Under the pieces are notes generated by a model. It was not told the DNA's origin. It did not search any database and saw nothing but the letters and a program-made list of their open reading frames with translations. From the NCBI GenBank assembly GCA_019113825.1, contig DXGR01000135.1, positions 1 through 64,000 of the forward strand: 64,000 bases of DNA, written 5' to 3'. Origin of the DNA: Candidatus Stackebrandtia excrementipullorum (GTDB lineage Bacteria; Actinomycetota; Actinomycetes; Mycobacteriales; Micromonosporaceae). Made by a program: the position numbers and the translations under genes. Positions within the stretch are counted from its first letter, which is position 1. Each line of letters opens with the position of its first letter. This document shows positions 63,456-64,000 of this stretch, piece after piece.

Positions 63456-64000
63456 TCAGATGACGAGGGTGACCGCGGCCGTCAACACCAACTGCCCCAA
63501 TGCGACCGGGACGAGGACCGTCCAGCACAGCTTCTGGATCTGGTCCACACGCAACCGCGGGTAGGACACCCGCAGCCAGATGACGACGAACGACACGGCG
63601 GCGACCTTGAGGAGCGTCCACAGCCACCCCAGTTCCTCCGACGCGAACGGTCCACGCCAACCGCCCAGGAACAGCACGGTCGTCAACGCCGCTATCACCA
63701 CGATTCCGGCGTACTCGGCCAGCAGGAACAACGCGAATCGCAGGCCCGAGTATTCGGTCATGTACCCGAAGACGAGTTCGGAGTCGGCGATGGGCGCGTC
63801 GAACGGCGGCCGACGGATCTCGGCCAGTCCCGCAATGAAGAACACGACGAGCGCCGGCAGCTGCCACAGCAGCCACCAGGGTTGCCAGGCCTCGACGATG
63901 CCGCTCAGCGAGAGTGTCCCGGCGGCCATGGCCACGCTGGCGGCGGCCAGGAGAAACGGAAGTTCGTACCCGAGGAGCTGGGCCGCCGCCCGCATCGCGC
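63456..64000 (-). CDS. nuoH: NADH-quinone oxidoreductase subunit H, partial at window edge
   Basis: The visible 181 residues are the C-terminal half of NuoH. MRAAAQLLGYELPFLLAAASV, the quinone-site motif GLAEIRRPPFDAPIADSELVFGYMTEYSGLRFALFLLAEY and RVSYPRLRVDQIQKLCWTVLVPVAL are diagnostic. The frame stays open past the right edge, so the 5' part and other nuo genes lie outside. NuoH anchors the peripheral arm of complex I and forms part of the quinone chamber. No gene separates it from the convergent LPXTG gene, which ends 29 bp away. Confidence 0.95.
   Translation of the reverse strand, partial: AMRAAAQLLGYELPFLLAAASVAMAAGTLSLSGIVEAWQPWWLLWQLPALVVFFIAGLAEIRRPPFDAPIADSELVFGYMTEYSGLRFALFLLAEYAGIVVIAALTTVLFLGGWRGPFASEELGWLWTLLKVAAVSFVVIWLRVSYPRLRVDQIQKLCWTVLVPVALGQLVLTAAVTLVI

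Overview
The window looks like a chromosomal segment of a high-GC actinobacterium. Pointers are GTG/TTG starts, many leaderless or ATGA-coupled genes, a type VII (ESX) locus, the DUF6350-purN-purH order, a ZTP riboswitch before purH, a Spo0M-family gene and a SapB-like class III lanthipeptide cluster. I cannot fix the genus from sequence alone; a Glycomycetaceae or related lineage is a guess. Most of the segment is ordinary core genome. Accessory parts are the ESX locus, the lanthipeptide cluster and a rearranged tRNA-Pro region.

Layout. 0-2.3 kb: a winged-helix repressor and an MFS exporter with a textbook promoter between them. 2.4-5.1 kb: a HelD/HelR-type RNA polymerase recycling ATPase facing a two-gene PTS-like module (EIIA-like, HPr-like) whose usual phospho-accepting residues are partly missing. 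5.1-10 kb: icd, a DUF998 membrane protein and a NarL-type two-component system. 10.1-20.5 kb: a compact ESX locus with two WXG100-size proteins, two small membrane proteins, a 108-aa and a 778-aa candidate secreted protein, EccD and a three-ATPase EccC; no EccB, EccE or mycosin is visible. 20.5-26.1 kb: a complete oligopeptide ABC importer.

26.3-37.6 kb: central metabolism and housekeeping: mdh, a YibE/F protein, purH under a ZTP riboswitch, purN, DUF6350, an HHH membrane protein, sucCD, YqeY and a metallophosphoesterase. 37.6-38.2 kb: tRNA-Pro(CGG), preceded by two tandem 109-bp units that carry a broken tRNA 5' half and followed by a broken tRNA 3' half. 38.4-41.7 kb: a secreted peptidoglycan-binding protein, a MerR regulator and Spo0M.

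42.0-47.0 kb: class III lanthipeptide cluster, with a 31-aa precursor absent from ordinary long-ORF lists, a strong hairpin, LanKC synthetase, an MFS exporter in place of the usual ABC exporter, and a LuxR-type regulator with a degenerate receiver domain. 47.2-50.8 kb: a tightly coupled DUF4178-DUF2617-DUF4247-DUF350-SpeE operon. 51-58.6 kb: an orphan solute-binding lipoprotein, then an alpha-glucoside system (GH13 enzyme, LacI repressor, malEFG-type importer without its own ATPase). 58.7-62.2 kb: two ABC-2 type ATPase/permease pairs in one operon. 62.4-63.4 kb: an LPXTG-anchored repeat protein. The right edge cuts nuoH.

All starts, functions and regulatory sites were read by eye; no database search or folding program was run.
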